DNA from: Cinclus cinclus | Taxonomy: Eukaryota; Chordata; Aves; Passeriformes; Cinclidae | Assembly (NCBI RefSeq): GCF_963662255.1 | Contig: NW_026912117.1 | Coordinates: 46,001 to 110,000 of the forward strand | DNA: 64,000 bases | Direction of reading: 5' to 3' | Shown here: positions 1 through 10,800 of the stretch, piece after piece | Numbering within the stretch: the stretch's first letter is position 1 | Layout: every line of letters starts with the position of its first letter | Position numbers and translations under genes: made by a program | The notes under the pieces: model-generated | The model's input: only the letters and a program-made list of their open reading frames with translations | Databases searched by the model: none | Told to the model about the DNA's origin: nothing

Positions 1-192
1 GACGAGGATTTCTCCCAGACCAAAGCTGCCCCCTCCTCCTAACCTGGCTGCCATCAGAGGCCCAAACGCGCCCTACAAAATGACACCTGCCAAGTGGGCT
101 CTTGAGTTTGGCTTCTTGGGGAAAAGTGCCTCCTTTCAAAGCCAACATGCCTGCAGCCCGTCCTGGGCTTTTGCCTACAAAAATTCCATAAG

Positions 193-384
193 GACGAGGA
201 TTTCTCCCAGACCAAAGCTGCCCCCTCCTCCTAACCTGGCTGCCATCAGAGGCCCAAACGCGCCCTACAAAATGACATCTGCCAAGTGGGCTCTTGAGTT
301 TGGCTTCTTGGGGAAAAGTGCCTCCATTCGGAGTCAACTTGCCTGCAGCCCGTCCTGGGCTTTTGCCTACAAAAATTCCATAAG
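193..384 (+). repeat. Representative 192-bp monomer (type A)
   Basis: One full period from gacgagg to the base before the next gacgagg. It runs through the C-rich stretch ctgccccctcctcc, the CpG-containing aaacgcgccctac, the aaaatgac motif, gagtttggcttcttgggg, and the ttcggagtcaacttgcctgc segment before closing on cataag. A hand count of a type A monomer gives 44 G and 61 C on this strand (about 55% GC) and six CpGs, rising to seven when the variant tgcggcc is present. That is a CpG observed/expected ratio near 0.43-0.5. No inverted repeat, poly-A tail or target-site duplication was seen that would suggest origin from a transposon. Confidence 0.95.
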
Positions 385-768
385 GACGAGGATTTCTCCC
401 AGACCAAAGCTGCCCCCTCCTCCAAACCTGGCTGCCATCGGAGGCCCAAACGCGCCCTACAAAATGACATATGCCAAGTGGGCTCTTGAGTTTGGCTTCT
501 TGGGGAAAAGTGCCTCCTTTCGGAGTCAACTTGCCTGCGGCCCATGCAGGGCTTTTGCCTACAAAAATTCCATAAGGACGAGGATTTCTCCCAGACCAAA
601 GCTGCCCCCTCCTCCTAACCTGGCTGCCATCAGAGGCCCAAACGCGCCCTACAAAATGACACCTGCCAAGTGGGCTCTTGAGTTTGGCTTCTTGTGGAAA
701 AGTGCCTCCATTCGGAGTCAACTTGCCTGCGGCCCGTCCTGGGCTTTTGCCTACAAAAATTCCATAAG

Positions 769-969
769 GACGAGGATTTCTCCCAGACCAAAGCTGCCCC
801 CTCCTCCAAACCTGGCTGCCATCGGAGGCCCAAACGCGCCCTACAAAATGACATCTGCATTGTGGGTTCTTGAGTTTGGCTTCTTGGGGAAAAGTGCCTC
901 CTTTCAAAGCCAACATGCCTAACTTGCCTGCAGCCCGTCCAGGGCTTTTGCCTACAAAAATTCCATAAG
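769..969 (+). repeat. Representative 201-bp monomer (type B)
   Basis: This unit is 201 bp because the segment read as gtcaacttgcctgc in type A is here gccaacatgcctaacttgcctgc, which adds 9 bp. Nearly all type B units also carry ttcaaagc in place of ttcggagt, usually with gcattgtgg upstream. The extra bases put an in-frame TAA in the forward open frame, so each type B unit ends the forward frame that type A units leave open. Type B units recur every 201, 585, 777, 969, 1353, 1929 or 2121 bp and punctuate the array into higher-order blocks. Confidence 0.95.
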
Positions 970-3900
970 GACGAGGATTTCTCCCAGACCAAAGCTGCCC
1001 CCTCCTCCTAACCTGGCTGCCATCAGAGGCCCAAACGCGCCCTACAAAATGACACCTGCCAAGTGGGCTCTTGAGTTTGGCTTCTTGGGGAAAAGTGCCT
1101 CCTTTCAAAGCCAACATGCCTAACTTGCCTGCAGCCCGTCCAGGGCTTTTGCCTACAAAAATTCCATAAGGACGAGGATTTCTCCCAGACCAAAGCTGCC
1201 CCCTCCTCCTAACCTGGCTGCCATCAGAGGCCCAAACGCGCCCTACAAAATGACATCTGCCAAGTGGGCTCTTGAGTTTGGCTTCTTGGGGAAAAGTGCC
1301 TCCATTCGGAGTCAACTTGCCTGCAGCCCGTCCTGGGCTTTTGCCTACAAAAATTCCATAAGGACGAGGATTTCTCCCAGACCAAAGCTGCCCCCTCCTC
1401 CTAACCTGGCTGCCATCAGAGGCCCAAACGCGCCCTACAAAATGACATCTGCCAAGTGGGTTCTTGAGTTTGGCTTCTTGGGGAAAAGTGCCTCCATTCG
1501 GAGTCAACTTGCCTGCAGCCCGTCCTGGGCTTTTGCCTACAAAAATTCCATAAGGACGAGGATTTCTCCCAGACCAAAGCTGCCCCCTCCTCCAAACCTG
1601 GCTGCCATCGGAGGCCCAAACGCGCCCTACAAAATGACATATGCCAAGTGGGCTCTTGAGTTTGGCTTCTTGGGGAAAAGTGCCTCCTTTCGGAGTCAAC
1701 TTGCCTGCGGCCCATGCAGGGCTTTTGCCTACAAAAATTCCATAAGGACGAGGATTTCTCCCAGACCAAAGCTGCCCCCTCCTCCTAACCTGGCTGCCAT
1801 CAGAGGCCCAAACGCGCCCTACAAAATGACACCTGCCAAGTGGGCTCTTGAGTTTGGCTTCTTGGGGAAAAGTGCCTCCATTCGGAGTCAACTTGCCTGC
1901 AGCCCGTCCTGGGCTTTTGCCTACAAAAATTCCATAAGGACGAGGATTTCTCCCAGACCAAAGCTGCCCCCTCCTCCAAACCTGGCTGCCATCGGAGGCC
2001 CAAACGCGCCCTACAAAATGACATATGCCAAGTGGGCTCTTGAGTTTGGCTTCTTGGGGAAAAGTGCCTCCATTCGGAGTCAACTTGCCTGCGGCCCATG
2101 CAGGGCTTTTGCCTACAAAAATTCCATAAGGACGAGGATTTCTCCCAGACCAAAGTTGCCCCCTCCTCCAAACCTGGCTGCCATCGGAGGCCCAAACGCG
2201 CCCTACAAAATGACATATGCCAAGTGGGCTCTTGAGTTTGGCTTCTTGGGTGGAAGTGCCTCCTTTCGGAGTCAACTTGCCTGCGGCCCATGCAGGGCTT
2301 TTGCCTACAAAAATTCCATAAGGACGAGGATTTCTCCCAGACCAAAGCTGCCCCCTCCTCCTAACCTGGCTGCCATCAGAGGCCCAAACGCGCCCTACAA
2401 AATGACACCTGCCAAGTGGGCTCTTGAGTTTGGCTTCTTGGGGAAAAGTGCCTCCTTTCGGAGTCAACTTGCCTGCAGCCCGTCCTGGGCTTTTGCCTAC
2501 AAAAATTCCATAAGGACGAGGATTTCTCCCAGACCAAAGCTGCCCCCTCCTCCAAACCTGGCTGCCATCGGAGGCCCAAACGCGCCCTACAAAATGACAT
2601 ATGCCAAGTGGGCTCTTGAGTTTGGCTTCTTGGGGAAAAGTGCCTCCTTTCGGAGTCAACTTGCCTGCGGCCCATGCAGGGCTTTTGCCTACAAAAATTC
2701 CATAAGGACGAGGATTTCTCCCAGACCAAAGCTGCCCCCTCCTCCTAACCTGGCTGCCATCAGAGGCCCAAACGCGCCCTACAAAATGACACCTGCCAAG
2801 TGGGCTCTTGAGTTTGGCTTCTTGTGGAAAAGTGCCTCCATTCGGAGTCAACTTGCCTGCGGCCCGTCCTGGGCTTTTGCCTACAAAAATTCCATAAGGA
2901 CGAGGATTTCTCCCAGACCAAAGCTGCCCCCTCCTCCAAACCTGGCTGCCATCGGAGGCCCAAACGCGCCCTACAAAATGACATCTGCATTGTGGGTTCT
3001 TGAGTTTGGCTTCTTGGGGAAAAGTGCCTCCTTTCAAAGCCAACATGCCTAACTTGCCTGCAGCCCGTCCAGGGCTTTTGCCTACAAAAATTCCATAAGG
3101 ACGAGGATTTCTCCCAGACCAAAGCTGCCCCCTCCTCCTAACCTGGCTGCCATCAGAGGCCCAAACGCGCCCTACAAAATGACACCTGCCAAGTGGGCTC
3201 TTGAGTTTGGCTTCTTGGGGAAAAGTGCCTCCTTTCAAAGCCAACATGCCTAACTTGCCTGCAGCCCGTCCAGGGCTTTTGCCTACAAAAATTCCATAAG
3301 GACGAGGATTTCTCCCAGACCAAAGCTGCCCCCTCCTCCTAACCTGGCTGCCATCAGAGGCCCAAACGCGCCCTACAAAATGACATCTGCCAAGTGGGCT
3401 CTTGAGTTTGGCTTCTTGGGGAAAAGTGCCTCCATTCGGAGTCAACTTGCCTGCAGCCCGTCCTGGGCTTTTGCCTACAAAAATTCCATAAGGACGAGGA
3501 TTTCTCCCAGACCAAAGCTGCCCCCTCCTCCTAACCTGGCTGCCATCAGAGGCCCAAACGCGCCCTACAAAATGACATCTGCCAAGTGGGCTCTTGAGTT
3601 TGGCTTCTTGGGGAAAAGTGCCTCCATTCGGAGTCAACTTGCCTGCAGCCCGTCCTGGGCTTTTGCCTACAAAAATTCCATAAGGACGAGGATTTCTCCC
3701 AGACCAAAGCTGCCCCCTCCTCCAAACCTGGCTGCCATCGGAGGCCCAAACGCGCCCTACAAAATGACATCTGCATTGTGGGTTCTTGAGTTTGGCTTCT
3801 TGGGGAAAAGTGCCTCCTTTCGGAGTCAACTTGCCTGCGGCCCATGCAGGGCTTTTGCCTACAAAAATTCCATAAGGACGAGGATTTCTCCCAGACCAAA

Positions 3901-4796
3901 GCTGCCCCCTCCTCCAAACCTGGCTGCCATCAGAGGCCCAAACGCGCCCTACAAAATGACACCTGCCAAGTGGGCTCTTGAGTTTGGCTTCTTGGGGAAA
4001 AGTGCCTCCATTCGGAGTCAACTTGCCTGCGGCCCGTCCTGGGCTTTTGCCTACAAAAATTCCATAAGGACGAGGATTTCTCCCAGACCAAAGCTGCCCC
4101 CTCCTCCAAACCTGGCTGCCATCGGAGGCCCAAACGCGCCCTACAAAATGACATCTGCCAAGTGGGCTCTTGAGTTTGGCTTCTTGGGGAAAAGTGCCTC
4201 CTTTCAAAGCCAACATGCCTAACATGCCTGCAGCCCGTCCAGGGCTTTTGCCTACAAAAATTCCATAAGGACGAGGATTTCTCCCAGACCAAAGCTGCCC
4301 CCTCCTCCTAACCTGGCTGCCATCAGAGGCCCAAACGCGCCCTACAAAATGACATCTGCCAAGTGGGCTCTTGAGTTTGGCTTCTTGGGGAAAAGTGCCT
4401 CCATTCGGAGTCAACTTGCCTGCAGCCCGTCCTGGGCTTTTGCCTACAAAAATTCCATAAGGACGAGGATTTCTCCCAGACCAAAGCTGCCCCCTCCTCC
4501 AAACCTGGCTGCCATCGGAGGCCCAAACGCGCCCTACAAAATGACATCTGCCAAGTGGGCTCTTGAGTTTGGCTTCTTGGGGAAAAGTGCCTCCATTCGG
4601 AGTCAACTTGCCTGCGGCCCGTCCTGGGCTTTTGCCTACAAAAATTCCATAAGGACGAGGATTTCTCCCAGACCAAAGCTGCCCCCTCCTCCAAACCTGG
4701 CTGCCATTGGAGGCCCAAACGCGCCCTACAAAATGACATCTGCATTGTGGGTTCTTGAGTTTGGCTTCTTGGGGAAAAGTGCCTCCTTTCAAAGCC

Positions 4797-4814
4797 AACT
4801 TGCCTAACTTGCCT
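4797..4814 (+). repeat. Perfect 9-bp tandem duplication in a type B monomer
   Basis: Here the two halves are identical: aacttgcct followed directly by aacttgcct. In almost all other type B units the first half reads aacatgcct, and in the diverged islands it reads aacttgctt (for example near 18,560 and 19,145). The perfect copy suggests that type B arose from type A by duplication of its own aacttgcct. It could equally be a later conversion back to identity. Confidence 0.85.
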
Positions 4815-4822
4815 GCGGCCCG

Positions 4823-7800
4823 TCATGGGCTTTTGCCTACAAAAATTCCATAAGGACGAGGATTTCTCCCAGACCAAAGCTGCCCCCTCCTCCAAACCTG
4901 GCTGCCATCGGAGGCCCAAACGCGCCCTACAAAATGACATCTGCATTGTGGGTTCTTGAGTTTGGCTTCTTGGGGAAAAGTGCCTCCTTTCAAAGCCAAC
5001 ATGCCTAACTTGCCTGCAGCCCGTCCAGGGCTTTTGCCTACAAAAATTCCATAAGGACGAGGATTTCTCCCAGACCAAAGCTGCCCCCTCCTCCTAACCT
5101 GGCTGCCATCAGAGGCCCAAACGCGCCCTACAAAATGACATCTGCCAAGTGGGCTCTTGAGTTTGGCTTCTTGGGGAAAAGTGCCTCCATTCGGAGTCAA
5201 CTTGCCTGCAGCCCGTCCTGGGCTTTTGCCTACAAAAATTCCATAAGGACGAGGATTTCTCCCAGACCAAAGCTGCCCCCTCCTCCAAACCTGGCTGCCA
5301 TCGGAGGCCCAAACGCGCCCTACAAAATGACATCTGCCAAGTGGGCTCTTGAGTTTGGCTTCTTGGGGAAAAGTGCCTCCTTTCGGAGTCAACTTGCCTG
5401 CGGCCCATGCAGGGCTTTTGCCTACAAAAATTCCATAAGGACGAGGATTTCTCCCAGACCAAAGCTGCCCCCTCCTCCAAACCTGGCTGCCATCAGAGGC
5501 CCAAACGCGCCCTACAAAATGACACCTGCCAAGTGGGCTCTTGAGTTTGGCTTCTTGGGGAAAAGTGCCTCCATTCGGAGTCAACTTGCCTGCGGCCCGT
5601 CCTGGGCTTTTGCCTACAAAAGTTCCATAAGGACGAGGATTTATCCCAGACCAAAGCTGCCCCCTCCTCCAAACCTGGCTGCCATCGGAGGCCCAAACGC
5701 GCCCTACAAAATGACATCTGCATTGTGGGTTCTTGAGTTTGGCTTCTTGGGGAAAAGTGCCTCCTTTCAAATCCAACATGCCTAACTTGCCTGCAGCCCG
5801 TCCAGGGCTTTTGCCTACAAAAATTCCATAAGGACGAGGATTTCTCCCAGACCAAAGCTGCCCCCTCCTCCAAACCTGGCTGCCATCGGAGGCCCAAACG
5901 CGCCCTACAAAATGACATCTGCCAAGTGGGCTCTTGAGTTTGGCTTCTTGGGGAAAAGTGCCTCCTTTCGGAGTCAACTTGCCTGCGGCCCATGCAGGGC
6001 TTTTGCCTACAAAAATTCCATAAGGACGAGGATTTCTCCCAGACCAAAGCTGCCCCCTCCTCCAAACCTGGCTGCCATCGGAGGCCCAAACGCGCCCTAC
6101 AAAATGACATATGCCAAGTGGGCTCTTGAGTTTGGCTTCTTGGGGAAAAGTGCCTCCTTTCGGAGTCAACTTGCCTGCGGCCCATGCAGGGCTTTTGCCT
6201 ACAAAAATTCCATAAGGACGAGGATTTCTCCCAGACCAAAGCTGCCCCCTCCTCCAAACCTGGCTGCCATCAGAGGCCCAAACGCGCCCTACAAAATGAC
6301 ATCTGCCAAGTGGGCTCTTGAGTTTGGCTTCTTGGGGAAAAGTGCCTCCTTTCGGAGTCAACTTGCCTGCAGCCCGTCCTGGGCTTTTGCCTACAAAAAT
6401 TCCATAAGGACGAGGATTTCTCCCAGACCAAAGCTGCCCCCTCCTCCAAACCTGGCTGCCATCGGAGGCCCAAACGCGCCCTACAAAATGACATATGCCA
6501 AGTGGGCTCTTGAGTTTGGCTTCTTGGGGAAAAGTGCCTCCTTTCGGAGTCAACTTGCCTGCGGCCCATGCAGGGCTTTTGCCTACAAAAATTCCATAAG
6601 GACGAGGATTTCTCCCAGACCAAAGCTGCCCCCTCCTCCAAACCTGGCTGCCATCAGAGGCCCAAACGCGCCCTACAAAATGACACCTGCCAAGTGGGCT
6701 CTTGAGTTTGGCTTCTTGGGGAAAAGTGCCTCCTTTCGGAGTCAACTTGCCTGCAGCCCGTCCTGGGCTTTTGCCTACAAAAATTCCATAAGGACGAGGA
6801 TTTCTCCCAGACCAAAGCTGCCCCCTCCTCCAAACCTGGCTGCCATCGGAGGCCCAAACGCGCCCTACAAAATGACATATGCCAAGTGGGCTCTTGAGTT
6901 TGGCTTCTTGGGGAAAAGTGCCTCCTTTCGGAGTCAACTTGCCTGCGGCCCATGCAGGGCTTTTGCCTACAAAAATTCCATAAGGACGAGGATTTCTCCC
7001 AGACCAAAGCTGCCCCCTCCTCCAAACCTGGCTGCCATCGGAGGCCCAAACGCGCCCTACAAAATGACATATGCCAAGTGGGCTCTTGAGTTTGGCTTCT
7101 TGGGTGGAAGTGCCTCCTTTCGGAGTCAACTTGCCTGCGGCCCATGCAGGGCTTTTGCCTACAAAAATTCCATAAGGACGAGGATTTCTCCCAGACCAAA
7201 GCTGCCCCCTCCTCCTAACCTGGCTGCCATCAGAGGCCCAAACGCGCCCTACAAAATGACACCTGCCAAGTGGGCTCTTGAGTTTGGCTTCTTGGGGAAA
7301 AGTGCCTCCTTTCGGAGTCAACTTGCCTGCAGCCCGTCCTGGGCTTTTGCCTACAAAAATTCCATAAGGACGAGGATTTCTCCCAGACCAAAGCTGCCCC
7401 CTCCTCCAAACCTGGCTGCCATCGGAGGCCCAAACGCGCCCTACAAAATGACATATGCCAAGTGGGCTCTTGAGTTTGGCTTCTTGGGGAAAAGTGCCTC
7501 CTTTCGGAGTCAACTTGCCTGCGGCCCATGCAGGGCTTTTGCCTACAAAAATTCCATAAGGACGAGGATTTCTCCCAGACCAAAGCTGCCCCCTCCTCCT
7601 AACCTGGCTGCCATCAGAGGCCCAAACGCGCCCTACAAAATGACACCTGCCAAGTGGGCTCTTGAGTTTGGCTTCTTGTGGAAAAGTGCCTCCATTCGGA
7701 GTCAACTTGCCTGCGGCCCGTCCTGGGCTTTTGCCTACAAAAATTCCATAAGGACGAGGATTTCTCCCAGACCAAAGCTGCCCCCTCCTCCAAACCTGGC

Positions 7801-10800
7801 TGCCATCGGAGGCCCAAACGCGCCCTACAAAATGACATCTGCATTGTGGGTTCTTGAGTTTGGCTTCTTGGGGAAAAGTGCCTCCTTTCAAAGCCAACAT
7901 GCCTAACTTGCCTGCAGCCCGTCCAGGGCTTTTGCCTACAAAAATTCCATAAGGACGAGGATTTCTCCCAGACCAAAGCTGCCCCCTCCTCCTAACCTGG
8001 CTGCCATCAGAGGCCCAAACGCGCCCTACAAAATGACATCTGCCAAGTGGGCTCTTGAGTTTGGCTTCTTGGGGAAAAGTGCCTCCATTCGGAGTCAACT
8101 TGCCTGCAGCCCGTCCTGGGCTTTTGCCTACAAAAATTCCATAAGGACGAGGATTTCTCCCAGACCAAAGCTGCCCCCTCCTCCAAACCTGGCTGCCATC
8201 GGAGGCCCAAACGCGCCCTACAAAATGACATCTGCCAAGTGGGCTCTTGAGTTTGGCTTCTTGGGGAAAAGTGCCTCCTTTCGGAGTCAACTTGCCTGCG
8301 GCCCATGCAGGGCTTTTGCCTACAAAAATTCCATAAGGACGAGGATTTCTCCCAGACCAAAGCTGCCCCCTCCTCCAAACCTGGCTGCCATCAGAGGCCC
8401 AAACGCGCCCTACAAAATGACATCTGCATTGTGGGTTCTTGAGTTTGGCTTCTTGGGGAAAAGTGCCTCCTTTCAAAGCCAACATGCCTAACTTGCCTGC
8501 AGCCCGTCCTGGGCTTTTGCCTACAAAAATTCCATAAGGACGAGGATTTCTCCCAGACCAAAGCTGCCCCCTCCTCCTAACCTGGCTGCCATCAGAGGCC
8601 CAAACGCGCCCTACAAAATGACATCTGCCAAGTGGGCTCTTGAGTTTGGCTTCTTGGGGAAAAGTGCCTCCATTCGGAGTCAACTTGCCTGCAGCCCGTC
8701 CTGGGCTTTTGCCTACAAAAATTCCATAAGGACGAGGATTTCTCCCAGACCAAAGCTGCCCCCTCCTCCAAACCTGGCTGCCATCGGAGGCCCAAACGCG
8801 CCCTACAAAATGACATCTGCCAAGTGGGCTCTTGAGTTTGGCTTCTTGGGGAAAAGTGCCTCCTTTCGGAGTCAACTTGCCTGCGGCCCATGCAGGGCTT
8901 TTGCCTACAAAAATTCCATAAGGACGAGGATTTCTCCCAGACCAAAGCTGCCCCCTCCTCCAAACCTGGCTGCCATCAGAGGCCCAAACGCGCCCTACAA
9001 AATGACACCTGCCAAGTGGGCTCTTGAGTTTGGCTTCTTGGGGAAAAGTGCCTCCATTCGGAGTCAACTTGCCTGCGGCCCGTCCTGGGCTTTTGCCTAC
9101 AAAAATTCCATAAGGACGAGGATTTCTCCCAGACCAAAGCTGCCCCCTACTCCAAACCTGGCTGTCACCGGAGGCCCAAACGCGCCCTACAAAATGACAT
9201 CTGCATTGTGGGTTCTTGAGTTTGGCTTCTTGGGGAAAAGTGCCTCCTTTCAAATCCAACATGCCTAACTTGCCTGCAGCCCGTCCAGGTCTTTTGCCTA
9301 CAAAAATTCCATAAGGACGAGGATTTCTCCCAGACCAAAGCTGCCCCCTCCTCCACACCTGGCTGCCATCGGAGGCCCAAACGCGCCCTACAAAATGACA
9401 TCTGCCAAGTGGGCTCTTGAGTTTGGCTTCTTGGGGAAAAGTGCCTCCATTCGGAGTCAACTTGCCTGCAGCCCGTCCTGGGCTTTTGCCTACAAAAATT
9501 CCATAAGGACGAGGATTTCTCCCAGACCAAAGCTGCCCCCTCCTCCAAACCTGGCTGCCATCAGAGGCCCAAACGCGCCCTACAAAATGACATCTGCCAA
9601 GTGGGCTCTTGAGTTTGGCTTCTTGGGGAAAAGTGCCTCCTTTCGGAGTCAACTTGCCTGCGGCCCATGCAGGGCTTTTGCCTACAAAAATTCCATAAGG
9701 ACGAGGATTTCTCCCAGACCAAAGCTGCCCCCTCCTCCTAACCTGGCTGCCATCAGAGGCCCAAACGCGCCCTACAAAATGACATCTGCCAAGTGGGCTC
9801 TTGAGTTTGGCTTCTTGGGGAAAAGTGCCTCCATTCGGAGTCAACTTGCCTGCAGCCCGTCCTGGGCTTTTGCCTACAAAAATTCCATAAGGACGAGGAT
9901 TTCTCCCAGACCAAAGCTGCCCCCTCCTCCAAACCTGGCTGCCATCGGAGGCCCAAACGCGCCCTACAAAATGACATATGCCAAGTGGGCTCTTGAGTTT
10001 GGCTTCTTGGGGAAAAGTGCCTCCTTTCGGAGTCAACTTGCCTGCGGCCCATGCAGGGCTTTTGCCTACAAAAATTCCATAAGGATGAGGATTTCTCCCA
10101 GACCAAAGCTGCCCCCTCCTCCTAACCTGGCTGCCATCGGAGGCCCAAACGCGCCCTACAAAATGACATATGCCAAGTGGGCTCTTGAGTTTGGCTTCTT
10201 GGGGAAAAGTGCCTCCATTCGGAGTCAACTTGCCTGCAGCCCGTCCTGGGCTTTTGCCTACAAAAATTCCATAAGGACGAGGATTTCTCCCAGACCAAAG
10301 CTGCCCCCTCCTCCAAACCTGGCTGCCATCGGAGGCCCAAACGCGCCCTACAAAATGACATCTGCCAAGTGGGCTCTTGAGTTTGGCTTCTTGGGGAAAA
10401 GTGCCTCCTTTCGGAGTCAACTTGCCTGCGGCCCATGCAGGGCTTTTGCCTACAAAAATTCCATAAGGACGAGGATTTCTCCCAGACCAAAGCTGCCCCC
10501 TCCTCCAAACCTGGCTGCCATCGGAGGCCCAAACGCGCCCTACAAAATGACATATGCCAAGTGGGCTCTTGAGTTTGGCTTCTTGGGGAAAAGTGCCTCC
10601 TTTCGGAGTCAACTTGCCCGCGGCCCATGCAGGGCTTTTGCCTACAAAAATTCCATAAGGACGAGGATTTCTCCCAGACCAAAGCTGCCCCCTCCTCCTA
10701 ACCTGGCTGCCATCAGAGGCCCAAACGCGCCCTACAAAATGACACCTGCCAAGTGGGCTCTTGAGTTTGGCTTCTTGGGGAAAAGTGCCTCCTTTCGGAG

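Larger units (their letters stand above)
1..9315. repeat. Array segment S0: irregular mosaic
   Basis: This segment lacks a diverged island and has several overlapping internal periods. The type B stop codons at 922 and 3,052 share flanks at an offset of 2,130 bp. The rare variant cttgggtggaag near 2,250 recurs near 7,104, and the type B ends at 3,052 and 7,906 share this offset of 4,854 bp. The stretch ending at 5,785 matches that ending at 9,268 at an offset of 3,483 bp, including the rare ttcaaatcc in the type B unit. Another rare variant, cttgtggaaa, occurs near 694, 2,823 and 7,678 and returns near 31,136 and 40,833. S0 therefore looks like several partial copies of the superunit stitched together. 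Confidence 0.75.

Noticed and set aside
227..233. Interstitial telomere-like cctaacc in monomers with cctcctaacctgg
   Set aside because: Only seven bases match the telomeric C-strand, in the opposite orientation to the terminal array, and the variant is a single A-to-T change from cctccaaacctgg. Chance is the simplest explanation.
193..384. CENP-B box and a centromeric role
   Set aside because: The nearest match is ttcggagtcaacttgcc, which has TTCG but lacks the required downstream A and CGGG positions. The array also adjoins a telomere.
193..384. RNA polymerase III box B in attcggagtcaac
   Set aside because: It resembles GGTTCGANTCC only with an inserted base, and there is no convincing box A or T-run terminator at the right distance.
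193..384. CTCF-like core in the antisense ggaggagggggcagc
   Set aside because: The 3' half fits the core loosely but the preceding CCA part does not. Not enough to call a site without binding data.
1250..3052. Forward open frames of up to 683 codons with the repeat KWALEFGFLGKSAS...RPKLPPPPNLAAI
   Set aside because: They exist only because the monomer length is a multiple of three, and they end at the TAA made by the 9-bp duplication in each type B unit. Two antisense frames are open over the same bases. No gene architecture surrounds them.
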